The translations under genes and the position numbers were made by a program. Shown one piece after another: positions 45,053 to 57,364 of a stretch of 64,000 bases of DNA. How positions within the stretch are numbered: the stretch's first letter is position 1; every line of letters starts with the position of its first letter. Origin of the DNA: Hyaloscypha bicolor E (Eukaryota > Ascomycota > Leotiomycetes > Helotiales > Hyaloscyphaceae); contig NW_020194684.1 of the NCBI RefSeq assembly GCF_002865645.1, positions 217,308 to 281,307 on the forward strand. Reading direction: 5' to 3'. The notes under the pieces were generated by a model. The model searched no databases and had not been told where the DNA came from. It saw nothing but the letters and a program-made list of their open reading frames with translations.

Positions 45053-47282
45053 GATGACGAAGCTTGTGGGTAAAGATTGGGGTTGTATTGGAATAAAAGA
45101 TCAGGCGAAGAACGGTTGGAAGATTGAGGAGTATTGAAAACAATTGAAGATAGCTTGAGGATTGAGGCTTGCAGAAGATGAATGAAGAATATCAATGCTG
45201 GCTTGAGTTTCTGAAGTTGGGAATTGCTCTTTATATAGACAAAGGCGCCGAGCTGCCATGTTTAAAATGAGTTCTCAAATTGTCCAAATCTGGGTGGTTA
45301 ATTCCATGGGCGTGGATTTGACCCCCATAGTCATGACTATCGTGTAACTATTGAACGAATTTCTCTATCTTCGATCCAAGTCTGGACTGGTCGAAGCCGG
45401 ACGGGACGTCCCGTAGATCGTCAGCGGCGTACCCACCGGTTGGGTGAGGCACTAGACTGCTGCACGTCAACCACAATGCGGTCTAGGAAGGTCCCCTACT
45501 GGCCAGAGCGTCTGGAAAATCCCGGGGTGGTGATATCCGTGCATTTTTCATCCTGCATAAGAATCTTGATCTGTTTCCCGTCAAGCTTAATTCGACTCCG
45601 TGTATCAACGTACCTAATCGTAAAGCCTACGTAACGAGGTCGGCACTATATTCAAAATATTTACATGAGCTCTACATAGACAACTTTGATCTTTATGATA
45701 TAGGAAAGTCTTCTTGTTTCTCTCTTTTTCTATTTTCGTCCCCGGCCCGTCACATGCGGAAAATATTGTGCTTCAAATTAACTTGACTCGTGAGCCGTTC
45801 AGCCGCAGCCTGCGCCTCCATGTCTTGGACCCTGCATGAGGCACCCACCTCCTAGCGCCCGAAAACGGCAACAGTGAATTCGAGGCTGCCACTGGCAGTT
45901 GACCTTGATGTCCCAAGGCCCGGAATTGGGCTTGTAGGGAGCCAGTCCTCCACTCGAATCCCAATACTCACTAATAGAGGATGTGAGCGCGGCACTGCAC
46001 CTGAAACACAGAGAAAAACTTGTATTTTGCAACAAAAATCTCTTAGCATAGCCAATGCAGTGTCATAGGAAGTGAGTGACACCCTCTTCTGTGGGTTGCA
46101 AAGCAATTATGAATATGCTGAACCGTTTAACCCAACCGTGGGAACACGTATTTGATGTCATCGCTGCAGAGTCCAGACCGTGTAGGCGGACCTTAACTGG
46201 AATTTCCACCATTTTAAATAACAAATCATAACGCAAGGCTACCGGCCTGGAAAACCTTTATTCCCAGAAAACTGGGAAGGAGTTTTGGTGGAACAGAATT
46301 TGTTGGTCGCTGGCGAGTGATTGGGTCAGATATATAACTCTTTGTGTCAAGACCTTGACATATATTTCCACTTGGCTGAAAAGCGGCACACGTGGGTCTG
46401 AGAAAGAAGAAATAACCTATGATTCTCTCGGATCATTTGTCTCGGGCTCACTTTTGGGTCTTGGGGAAGCTTTTGATACGTCGAGGGGTTGCAGCTAAAC
46501 TTGAATCCCCTTGATCATCGCCCTCTCCTGGTCCGCTATATTTTCTCGCCATGGAGAATCTATTGATAATCTTTCTTCTCTATAGCCGTATTTATTTCTT
46601 TCATCCAGCACTCAAAGCCAAAATGACGCCATTCCCACCCATGTGGGCCGCTAGTTCTGGATAACAGGATGAGGTGTGCGCACATAGGCTAAAAGCCTCG
46701 TCCATCCTTCGGCCGACCTTAATTCTAATGAAAAAGGACGGGGTGTTTGATATTCGGGTGTCCCTGTTAATTTTGTTGGTACAGAGTGCAACGCACGACC
46801 GAAGACCTTGGAAGAGATCTATGGAGTTACTGACTCTTAGGTCCTCAGAGAGTAGTGTGTTGATGTTTCGACGTCAAAATTCTATCTGGCATGATGGTCT
46901 CCTTATACAAAATTGTGCACGGCTTCAGGGTACACAAGAGGAGAAAGGTCAATCAAGGATATTTAGGAAAGGTACTGTATGTGAAGAAGACAAACTTGTT
47001 GATGCCACTAGTTCTGCATTATAGAGGATGTGAAACCATACAACAACACGCATATCATGCAATTGGAGAGGGGGAATGTAATTGAAGCTAGCGTGTGCGA
47101 CAATTGCAACGGTAGTTGAACACAACTTTTTTTTTCTTCGTCCCCAGGGGAAAAACTAAAACGAACCCCCCCCCCCAGGCCGGTTAGTGAGCGAGCCGCT
47201 TCTACTCAGGCGCTAATCACCCTCGGCTCACCCAGCTCACCTGAGCAGCCTGAGCAGTCCCTGAGCAGCCCCTGATCGGTAC
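45053..47282. other. Intergenic, no gene recognised
   Basis: About 2.2 kb containing the upstream region of the ice-binding-type gene and several open frames of 60-116 codons (for example 46674-47024 plus) with no recognisable domain and no supporting splice pattern. C-runs near 47167-47176 and a TGAGCAGCC tandem triplet near 47242-47272 are minor features. Confidence 0.4.
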
Positions 47283-47760
47283 CAGTGAAACCTCGATATA
47301 AGGATAGCGAAATTGTCCCCAAAAACTAAGGATAATGCGAGGTATTCTTATATCGAGAATCACGTGCAAATATATAAAAATAGAAATATCACCAAGATTT
47401 GAAAATATATAAATAACCTCTTTACCTAGGTTGTTGGGGAGCCATGGGATCGGTGGGGGGCATAGGATTAGTGGGTTGGGAGGGTAATAGGCTGTGAAGG
47501 CTCTGGAGCAGTGAGATTAACGCTTAGAATACGGGTCTACTGGTGCCTGAAGACCTGTCAGGAGCGGTAAATTAGCCCATCACGTGCACGATTATAAGGA
47601 TAAAACACCAAAAAATCAAGGCTGGGATTCAAAATCATAAGGATAATCCTTATAGTAAGGATATCCTTAGCTCAGGGCTAATTTTTATTGGGATCCTAAG
47701 GTGGTATCCTTATGTCAAGGATATCCTTATATTGAGTATCCTTCTAGCGAGGTTACACTG
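47283..47760. mobile_element. 478-bp MITE, Tigger/pogo-like ends, with AAGGATA repeats
   Basis: Left end CAGTGAAACCTCGATATAAG and right end in reverse complement CAGTGTAACCTCGCTAGAAG are imperfect inverted repeats; TA lies just outside on both sides (one extra C on the left). The interior contains about ten AAGGATA/TATCCTT words, many as back-to-back palindromes (AAGGATATCCTT), especially 47640-47755. It has no coding capacity. Confidence 0.6.
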
Positions 47761-48075
47761 TATTACTTACTCACGCATTTGATCCCCGATCAGGCTGGAT
47801 AGACTAGGGCCTTCTCATTTCAATTTTGTCAAGTTTTGGCGATGATCCCTGGGAAGCCCAACCAGGCTCCCAAGGATCCCGGCACAAATTTTCTCCGCTA
47901 GTGCGCCCAACTCCCAGTAGACCACTCAACCACTGCTCGAGATTGTATGCCTGCTGCATGGTCAAAGTGCTCAAAAACAGGTCTCCCCAGATTTCGGTAT
48001 ATAGTCGCTTACAGAATCGGCTTCGCTTTATTTCGAGTAAAGTTAAAGTGAGCACGGACCACCTCAGACATCGTA
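47761..48075. other. Intergenic segment left of the nested transposons
   Basis: About 310 bases with open frames on both strands but no recognised product. It ends with the 7-bp direct repeat CATCGTA (48069-48075) that recurs at 51814-51820. Confidence 0.4.
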
Positions 48076-51000
48076 CAGTCGGTCCGACCCAAACACGACA
48101 AAAAAAAAAAAAAACCACCATAATACTAATTGATATAAATCGTATTAATTAAAACTATACTATATATGCTAGGAATTAATTCTATAGTCTCAAAATTATA
48201 ATATCTTTATTATTAAGGGAGTTATAATATATGTAATTAAGCGAGCAAATATTTTTGTGCTTTGTATGATCATTTTTTAACTTTGGCTGTCACGTGACTG
48301 CCCCCCCAGATTGACCGCTCTTCCATAATTATATTAATATCTCAATAACCACAAACCTAATCAAGTGCCCCTTTTGAATACTTCCAATGGCTACCTCTGT
48401 AAGCCTTCAGAAGCGCAAGCGAGCTGATTCAACTCTTGATTTAATTATAGTTCTCACTCTAGCTGAAGAAGCTGCAATCCAAGTAACTCTTGACGAACGG
48501 CATGGGAAATCCTCTAATATAGAGGACGATTCTAATAGTTCAGATATTGAACAAGGCGATTAATTAGAGCTTGAAGATTTAACTCTCTTTTGGATTCAGC
48601 GGAAGCTTATTATTAGTGGTAATGAGACGATTATTTTGGAGAAGCCTATATTCGTATAGCAAGAGCAAAGACTTACGGTACAGACTAGTAAGTTTCTTAT
48701 CTTTATATTATAATATAAGTATACTAATACTATTTCTAGCTTCCAGAGGCTCGTATGTCTCTAAATTAATAAAGGAATCAGTAAAGCCATTGAGAACTCA
48801 ATAAAAGCATATATATGATTAGAGGGCAAAAGATGCTCAAGTTGCTAGGCTCAAGACCCCTATAATCGTACCGTCTTTTAAACAAAAGAAGCTACAATTC
48901 GGTATTATTGAGAGGCCAATTGATATCCCTAGGGATGTGTAATTAAGAAAAGAGCAAAGGCTTGAGGATGAAGACAATAGAACGAACGAGCTACTTTTGG
49001 ATGCCCTTATTGGAAACGCTTGCGGAGATAACGAAGCTCTAGACGTACGAATGACTTATTAGGAAGTCCTTGACGATGTGAATATAAAGCTAGTACAGAT
49101 AAAAGACTTATATACTCCATATATAGTTGCTAACTTATACCTACTCCGGCAATATACCCAATAGCTCCTGAAACCAGGGCAGTATTGACTAGGGAGAATT
49201 GATGTATTACTCTTAGTAGCTTCCAGTAATTACCGCTTTAATAATGGAAAGATACTAGCTCGGCGAATTAGGGGGTTATTTAATTACTATTGACAGTGGC
49301 ATGGCATTCCACTGGAGGCTAGGGGTGGTAAAAGGGATGGTATCTCCTATCTGGATAACGAGGACATCTTTTTAGCTTGCCGTACTTGGTTGATTAATCA
49401 AGAGCTTGGAATGATATTACTAAACGATTTCCTGAATACCGTTAATCAGGAGATTTTACCTCGATTATTATCGATAATCGAAAGGCTAATCGCTCGTAGC
49501 ATAGCTTACTTATGGCTTCCTAGGCTCGGCTTTTATTACCATGAGACTAAGAAAGGGCTTTATGTGGATGGATACGAACGATCTGATGTGATTTAGTATT
49601 GTTAAGAGGTGTTTTTACCATTAATGAATGAGCTTTTATCGTATATAGTCCAGTACGAGGAGGATGAAGCTGGTATATGGTATACGATTCAACCTTTACT
49701 CCCAATTGGAGTTCAGGTACATGTAATATACTTCTATGATAAGAGCTGTTTCCATGGTTTTGACTATAAAAAGAGCCTCTGGCTAGCAGATAATTAGCAA
49801 AAAATGCCAGGAAAGAGCAAAGGGAGGCTAATTCACGATTCTGAATTTATAGGGCCTGAGGGGCGTATTAGGGTGCCGAATAATAAAGGCATTTTTATTC
49901 CGGACGACCCCGATTTGGATGCCCGTCAAATTATATATCCAGGCTCAAATGGAGATCCCTGGTGGGATACAAAACAGCTACTAGTGCAGGTTACTAGGAC
50001 GCTTGATATATTTGAACAGAAGTACCCAAATTACATAGCTGTTCTAATATTTGATTAGTCTTCTGCATACGCTTTGTATGGCGAAGGTGTACTGAACGCC
50101 TTTGGTATAAACAAGATACTAGGAGGGATTGAAAAGGGTAATATTAAGCCCTATGGGAGGAATACGTATTTCCTACCGGAGTATACGATTCCGGGGTTAC
50201 AGGGTACTATACAAGTTCTTTGGCAACTTAATCTGAATGGAGAAAGAGAGCCTAAGGGCGTGGAACAGATTCTTATTGAGTAAGGGTGTAATATCCCTGG
50301 CTTAAGATTTAAGTATCTAAAGGGTGCTAAGTGTACTGTACCCCTTAAATACCCTCCCGCTATTGAACAAACGTACTGTTTAGCTCGTATACTCTCGAAT
50401 CACAAAGACTTCTTTGAGGAGAAGAGTCAAATTAAAGAGCTTATTATAGAGCGGGGATATAAGGCTGTGTTTCTACCGAAGTTCTACTGCGAAATTAACC
50501 TAATTGAGATATACTGGGGGTATAGCAAAACTCGATTTCGTCAAGTAAAGAAGGTTAGCTTCCCAGATACTAAGGTTAAGGTAGTAGAGGCACTTGAAGC
50601 TTGTTTGATTGAGACTATACGGAGGTTTTGCAACCGTACGTTCCGCTGGATGGATATATATCGGAAGGGATTAAGTATTAAACAAGCTGCTTGGTGTGTA
50701 AAGAAGCAAAAACGCTATAGAACGATATCTAAAAAGGTAATAGACGAATGGGATAATATGCAAAAGAAAGGGAAAGAAGGTAGCTAAATAAGAAGCTAAG
50801 TTTATGGATTTAGTTTAGCTAAAAGTAAGCTTGAAACCTATTTAATTATAGTCCTACCATATATATAATATATATAGTACTAGAAAAAGACATATTTAGT
50901 ACTTAGGAAGGTTCAATTAAGATTATAGGGCTTAATTATTATTATTTTATTAATAATAAGGCTGGTGAGATGCCCTAATCTCTCCCTGAAGTCCGGGCTC

Positions 51001-51253
51001 ACGTGACCTTAGCGAGCAAATATTTTTGCGCTTTGTATGACGAAAAATCAAAAAAGTAAAAAGGGTCCGTATACTTTAGGCCTTAATTATTAATAAACCA
51101 CAAATTATATCAAAAATCTGATTAATAGGTATTTTTCGCCTGGTTCTATTCTATAATCGCATTACTTAGTATAAATTAATGAAGGTTGTGGTTGAAAAGT
51201 TATTATGGGCGTAAAAGAGCGACCGTTTTGTCGTGTTTGGGTCGGACCGACTG
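48076..51253. mobile_element. Tc1/mariner-like (DDE) transposon, degraded
   Basis: 3,178 bp, flanked by TA (48074-48075, 51254-51255). The 28-bp terminal inverted repeats are perfect and begin CAGTCGGTCCGACCCAAAC (48076-48103 against 51226-51253); the outer part is itself nearly palindromic (GGTCGGACC). A 29-bp subterminal word (GCGAGCAAATATTTTTG then GCTTTGTATGA) occurs at 48241 and 51012 in direct orientation. It encodes a DDE transposase relic on the plus strand. Confidence 0.9.
48388..50787 (+). pseudogene. DDE transposase relic of the Tc1/mariner-like element
   Basis: From ATG 48388 (MATSVSLQKRKRAD) to the stop at 50785-50787, one transposase can be followed with at least twelve in-frame stops and probably one shift near 48700-48900. 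The DDE core is legible. First acidic region: VIYFYDKSCFHGFDYKKSLW. Then ARQIIYPGSNGDPWWD, second acidic residue in AVLIFD (followed by a stop where glutamine is expected), then VFLPKFYCEINLIEIYWGYS with the third. The C-terminus is IRRFCNRTFRWMD and AAWCVKKQKRYR. Most stops are TAA/TAG where a Gln codon is expected, as RIP (CpA to TpA) would give. The family is common as hypothetical proteins in fungal genomes. Confidence 0.85.
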
Positions 51254-51255
51254 TA

Positions 51256-51813
51256 GGCGGAAAATTTGATGGACCATGCTCTGTTATCTTTGAATTCGAT
51301 ATACCCTCTCCACCCGCTGCATTAAGCTAGCCAATGAAAATAGCGCCACCTGTGGCCACGGCTTTCCAGGCCTCCAGCTCACGCTTCACTAAATTATAGG
51401 GCTGCCCTGCCAAATTCTAGCATACCTTTCGCTAAGTCACTGCGCAAAAAGTATATTCTCAGCTATTTTCTTTATACCTAACTTCTATAAGATATATATA
51501 TACTAGGGGCTCTTACTGCCTTCTAGATCCCCGGTAAACTCTTACTACGACTAATCCCGTAATAAGATAAAAGGGAAATTTTAGGAATATATATGCTATA
51601 GGATAGCGATATGTGCCCCTATAATTTAGTGACGCGTACGCTGGATGCGCGGTGGCTTAGCGGAAGGTATGCCAGAATCTGGCGAGGCAGCCCGAAAGTC
51701 GCTATGGAGATCAAGAAATCGCGATTAATCTATTGGCTAGCTTAATGCAGCGGGTGGATAGGGTAGATCAAATTCAAAGATAACAGAGCAGGGTATATCA
51801 AATTTTACGCCGC
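51256..51813. mobile_element. Foldback element with roughly 180-bp inverted arms
   Basis: The left arm (51256 to about 51440) starts GGCGGAAAATTTGATGG and contains CTGCATTAAGCTAGCCAAT. The right arm (about 51645 to 51813) carries the same sequence inverted (ATTGGCTAGCTTAATGCAG). The arms differ by small indels. The centre is AT-rich and non-coding. The flanks are a 7-bp direct repeat CATCGTA, the left copy now displaced to 48069-48075 by the transposon inserted between it and the arm. Confidence 0.8.
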
Positions 51814-52166
51814 CATCGTATGACACGATGTGAGATAGCGAACTCATGGTCTGAAATAGTCTTCAACTCACGTGCTGCTGAAGCTGAAGTGAGACTCTCA
51901 GACAAAAGTTCCTTCATGCCTCGAAGTGGTCTAGTCAACTAACGAAAGGGCTGAAATCATGCAGCCACAAGGTGCTCTTGGCCAACCAGCATGGCCACAT
52001 CTGCTGGGGCTGACGGAGGCAACTTTTGCGCGCCTCACCCAGAAAGAACATCAAACTTCGCGCCTTCCTATAAATCTCCCTTTCTCTCCACAAATCGTCT
52101 AAACATCTTTCCACATCTTTCTCAACGAATTTATCTTCATTCTCTTCCCTTGATAATCTTGCCAAA
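51814..52166 (+). promoter_or_regulatory. Upstream region of the Clr5 gene
   Basis: About 350 bases between the foldback element and the Clr5 start, with a CT/T-rich leader (52070-52160) just before the ATG. No specific site is claimed. Confidence 0.4.
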
Positions 52167-54672
52167 ATGGATGATTTAGAGATGTCTGAGCTCATAAGTT
52201 CATGGTCAATCCGCCCTCCTCCACAAGCTCAGCCTCAGCCTTATCACCCGCAAACAAAGGTCTCGAATCATCGCTTCACTCGTGCTGAATGGGAAGATCA
52301 GAAATCTAAAATCGAGAGCCTTTACATCGAAGAGGGTAACACTCTCTCCCAAGTTCAAGAAACCTTGAGCCAATCGGGATTTAATGCTACGTATGTCTTC
52401 ACGAGGCATTACTCTGTTAACTTTGAGCGACCAAATGCTAATCAAAGCTCTAGACTGAAACAACTGAAGACCAAGATCAAATCGTGGAGGCTTGACAAAA
52501 AGAATATCAAGACCAATGATATGATATCCATCGCTCAGACTCGGGAAAAGCGCAGGCGTGTCGGTATAGACAGTCGATTTCGAGTTTATGGAGCCCCATT
52601 TGACGAAGCCAAGATCGATCGGTTTCTAAAGAGAAATAACCTTTCTGCAGAAGATTCCCTGGATGTTCCAAGTCCTACTGATGGTGAGTTTTTTTTATGA
52701 AGGTTTTTATGGATTGTAATTGATGTTGGGAGTAGCTCCTTCTCCGGTTTTCAGTGTATTTACACCTCAGCCAGCTTCACCAAGCCCTTCTGCCGTATCT
52801 CCCCAGCCTTCAAATGATCACCCACTGCTTCCGCGGAAAGGAAAGGGACGAGCCACAGAAGAGGCTGGGGCATCTGCGGAAGAGATCACAGGGACAGAAT
52901 TGATTCGAAACCCTAAGAGGTCAAGACATGGGAAAGATGCGTTATCTACCAGCGAAAATGGGGATCGTCATCAATCCTTCTATCAATCCGGGGAACCACA
53001 TCTCTCATCCTTCATATCAGAAAGCACCTTTCCGTCTCTGACAACGCCTTCCTTGACAACATACAACCCGGGAGGCTTTACATTCGACACGCAAGAAGGA
53101 CAATATTTTCAGCTGTTTCGGACTTACGCTGCGAGTGAGTTATCAGGTTTCTTCGACTCGGAGTTTTGGTCAAGAAGTATTCTTCAACAGAGTCACTCTA
53201 AAGCATCTATACGCCATGCAGTTGTCGCGTTAGGAGCACTTTATAAGACCTTGGAAGAAACAACGTTATCCACCTCTGGATCGCCGAGCGAGAGCGACTG
53301 CATACATGCCACAGCACCAGCCCACTATGAGTTTGCTTTACAACAATATGGGAAGGCAATTAGACTCTTACGAAAAGGTATATCGACTCGTGGAGTAGGA
53401 TCGTTTCGAACAACGTTAATGTCCATTATCCTCTTCACCTGTTTTGCATCTTTCACCGGTGACCAAGAAGGCACAATCACACAGATCCAGGCTGGCTTAA
53501 ATCTTCTGGAAGAGCGACGACAGCGAACCCAACAGTTTATAACCCTCAGTCGTGACGAGTTCATCGAAGACGAGCTTCTTGAAATCTTCACCCGGCTTGC
53601 AGTCCAAGCCAAATACTATGACATGGCCTTCCATTTCCCAAATCCCTACGTTATTCGCCTTACTTCTAATCGGGATGACGACCAAGGGATATCGTCCCAG
53701 CCATCGGCGATACTACCTTTGGTCTCTCCGTCTGAAGGCGACATCTCTTCCTTCTCCCAGAAAATAGCACACATCCCGGATGTCTTTGTCTCTATTCAAG
53801 ACGCCCGCTCGGCACTATTCTCGCTATGCGAGCGCATAATGCGCTTCAACGAAGCACTGTCGTCGTCTTACGGTGCTCCTAACAACATCCTTCCTTCGAG
53901 TATCAGATCATCCGGTTATGGGTTTCAAAGCGAATTCAATCAATGGTCTACGGCCTTTGATCCTCTTTTACAGTCTCGCCGTCAAGCGGGCACCAGCAAT
54001 GCGGAAATAACAGGCATCTGCGTTCTAAAAATGATCCAGTGGATGAGTTTGGTTCAATTCATGATGACCTTCTCCACAAGTGAAATGGATTTTGACAATT
54101 TCGCTCTCCCGTACCGGGAGATTGTCGAACTGGCTAAGGAAGTAATACTTGATATTGAGATGGGTCGAGGGATTACTAGGTGTGACAAGTTCAGCAATTG
54201 GAATTGCCGACAGCATTTTCCTGGACTAAACCCAAGTCAGCATGCCGAAGAACAGGAAGCACATGCTCACATCGAAGAAGGCTCCTCCCCTCGCATCAAA
54301 GCCTCCTTCACCCTCGACCTCGGCATCATACCACCGCTTCACATAGTCGCCACCAAATGTCGCGACCGCCTTATCCGACGCGAAGCTATCAGACTCCTGA
54401 CGTTCACCGCGAGAAGAGAAGGAATGTGGGACTCAATACTCTGCGCTAAGATCGCGATGTGGATTATGGAAATTGAGGAAGAGGGAATGGTGCCATTTAG
54501 TGGAGATAATCCATATTCAGACCTCCCTCTTGCACCAGATAGGCAGAGGGTTATGGTTCGAGAGGTTGTATCTGATTTGCAGAGGAGAGAGGCTATAATT
54601 AGATGTGGGACGAGAAGTGCGAGGGATGGGGACCCGGATATGAAGGCTAGGGAGTCGGTAGTCTGCTGGTGA
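52167..54672 (+). CDS. Clr5-domain transcriptional regulator
   Basis: Three exons (52167-52390, 52448-52683, 52736-54672) give 798 residues. The N-terminus holds a Clr5 domain (RFTRAEWEDQKSKIESLYIE, then LSQVQETLSQSGFNAT and IKSWRLDKKN). The first intron, 57 bases with donor GTATGT, branch TGCTAATC and acceptor AAAG, contains no stop and keeps the frame; removing it restores the normal spacing of the Clr5 domain. After a Ser/Pro-rich linker the C-terminal half resembles the fungal-specific regulatory domain of Zn2Cys6 factors (FDSEFWSRSILQQSHSKASI, VALGALYK, QYGKAIRLLRKGI), although no Zn2Cys6 motif is present. Probably a nuclear transcription factor; targets unknown. Intact. Confidence 0.85.
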
Positions 54673-57364
54673 TTTAACTTGAGAAGGGCGTAGGTCTACA
54701 TGGAGATCAATAGTAACGGAGTAAGTTGATGTGTTTGCATTTTGTACTTAGGCTTATAGATTGGAAAGCTGCAAAAGAAAGAGGAGATTTGTCACGTGAC
54801 TTATAAGTCCCGTATTCGTAGCCTTTTTAGATACCGTATCTTCTTCTGTTTATGGCGTAATCAATGGCGTATATGATATTAATAATATTACTATTATGAG
54901 ATATCCATAATATTAGTATAGCCATAGCATGGTTACTGCAGCCAGGGCGAGGCCTAGGGTATATTTAATAACCTCGTTATAAGCTTATTAAGCACGTTTA
55001 ATTATTACTATAATATACTCAAAAGAACTCAGGATATGTACCTAAAAGCCCTTAAGATTATAGGACTTAGAGGGCCTTTTTACCTCACTTTTTAATCTTA
55101 TAACTAAAGTAATACCATGTATTATAACAAGAATAGTAAATATATTAATAAAGCTAATATAACTAATTTAACTCAAACTTATTATTCGAAATACTTAAGG
55201 CTAACTTTGCTATTTGTTTTATAACTTTAATATAATTTATACTTCTTATAAATTATTTCAAGTAATACTTATATAGGATTTTAATTGAATTATTTCTTCT
55301 GCTATAGTCTACGAGGGCTTTCGGATTTGCCCTAAATAATGTGAATGACTAATAATTACAGAAATATAAGTCCATATTACTAGAAAGCCTTCTATATTAG
55401 GACTCGAGATCTTATATAAAGTAAATTATAAGTAACGGAATCAGGATTTAGGCTTGACTCTCTTTAGAGTAACGTGGCACCTGATTAGTTTTCTCTCATA
55501 TATAAACGAACTAACCATTAATAAGTTAAATAAACGAACTAACTATTAATACGTTAAATAAACGAACCGACTACTTATAGGGAACTAAAAAGAATAGTAT
55601 TATGGCCTAGATAAGCTATAGAAGTGGAATATGATATTTATATAAATATATATATTAATAATAGTACCCTAAGGGCAGTAAAGAAGCTATATATATGCCT
55701 GTACGTAGTATGTAATAAATAGAGAGGTTTTGCCACCCCGATAACTACTTTTTAATAACTTTGGTATTCCTAATCAAGTAAAGCTTTATTAACTACTCAG
55801 AAGCCTCTGATTCATAGTACGGAATCTCTTAGAGGCTCTCCTTATTAAAGCTAATATTCTGGCTAGAGTTCCGCCTATTTAGTCGGAACGCTAAGTAAAT
55901 TTAGCTTTTAGATAACGCTGTCGGCATGCCCTTTCTACCTAGCGTAGCACTTACTTTGCCCGCTTGGAAGACTTCACTTAATATTACTAGTTTTAATTGA
56001 ACCGGGGACTAACCACGTCTTTAAATTACTAGACTAGCAAAATCTCAATTCCAGGTTTTCGATAGGGAGTTTGTATAACTCAATTGAGTCTAGCGGACGT
56101 CTTATCAAAAGTCGGTTGTAGGGGGTTGCAAAACCGTTCTAATGGCGAGAATTTCTAGTATGATGATCGCGGCACCTGTTAAAAAGGGGGTCTCGGCAAG
56201 TTCGCTTAGCATTTGCAAGCCCCTGAACGCCGGATCCCCGCCCATAAAATAATACCCCACTACGACGCTCGCACGCTGCAACCCTCTGAAAATATCTTAT
56301 GGTTAGCTTTACAAAGTTGCCAAGGAACTTGTAACATACTACGCAGGAGCGTTTCACAAGCAACGGCATCGCTAGATAAGAGGGTGTATGACACGACGGC
56401 CTCTGTCAAAAGTTTGGAGATTACAGGGCATGCTTCTGTAGTACAGCGAGTAGCTCGCTAAAACCACAAGGACTTATAGGCTGCTTTAGCGTGTGTTACG
56501 CCTTACTACAACGTGGCGTTGTCTGTGCGCAAATCAACAAAGACACTTCCAAGCACCTTATAGGCTAGAAGCCTATAATTTTAGTGACTTTCAGCGTAGG
56601 ACGGGGAAGATTACAGGGTAATATAGCGCTCGAACGCTGTAATTTTCAGACTTCTGACCTCGACCTTCGTATGGATAAAATGCTCTATTTATTTTCTCGA
56701 AGAACTGGATAAGTGCTGAGGGGGCTTGGTTGTTTATTTCCATGCCTGAAACAAATGTTCCTTAGCTCAAGCACTTTCCCAAGAACACAACTACCAGAAA
56801 GTCGCTACCGACATGAAGCATTTCCCTCTAGTATGCCTTGGATCTTTACTCATCCCTTTACCTTAGCAGAGCCGAGGAGAGGTGTCGGGGGATAGTGAAT
56901 CGTGGAGCGTTGAGGAAGCTGCGCCAAGTCACTGATTGTGGAATAATTAGTAGGACGGCATATTTCATATTCTCGACTAAGCATAAATGCTTAGTTTTAA
57001 TTACTCTCACCATGACCGAATCTTATCCACAATACGGTAGGTAGTCGTGGTGGATGAGATGAAAGGAGTGAGTGACGAAAAGGGGAAAAGGGTGGGCCCG
57101 GTGGAATGTTTATCCGACACTACTGGCAGTTCGTCGGCCCAGCCTTCCTCCAGAAAAGCTCCCTTTTATTATTCTTCAGCACAAAAACATCTACCTTCCT
57201 CTCTTATATTAACGCTATTTTCCGGAGAAAACGGACGCTATTACGTAATGGGGTCTGTGCGGGAACACCAAAACTTCCAGCTCCTCCCACAAGCTTTACT
57301 GGCTCCGCAAGCTCTATAGGCTCACTTCCATAAGCTTTATAGGCTCCCTTTTATAGACTTTCTA
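54673..57364. other. AT-rich gene-poor region
   Basis: About 2.7 kb. 54,790-56,100 is strongly AT-rich and looks like mutated repeat DNA. 56,100-57,360 is more balanced, with short open frames but no recognised product. Near 57,280-57,350 the words AAGCTTTATAGGCTCC and CAAGCTCTATAGGCTCAC are repeated. A weak inverted pair (GGTTTTGCCACCCC at 55734, GGGGGTTGCAAAACC near 56118) may mark a small element. Confidence 0.4.
55504..55579. repeat. 28-bp tandem repeat, 2.7 copies
   Basis: Units begin at 55504, 55532 and 55560 with AAACGAACTAACNATTAATA followed by NGTTAAAT; the third is partial and more diverged. Confidence 0.8.

Noticed and set aside
44516..45073. 185-codon plus-strand frame over the ice-binding-type gene
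   Set aside because: Antisense to a clear spliced gene with signal peptide and domain; Gly/Cys-rich shadow.
46674..47024. 116-codon open frame as a gene
   Set aside because: No domain, signal peptide, splice signals or codon pattern supporting it.
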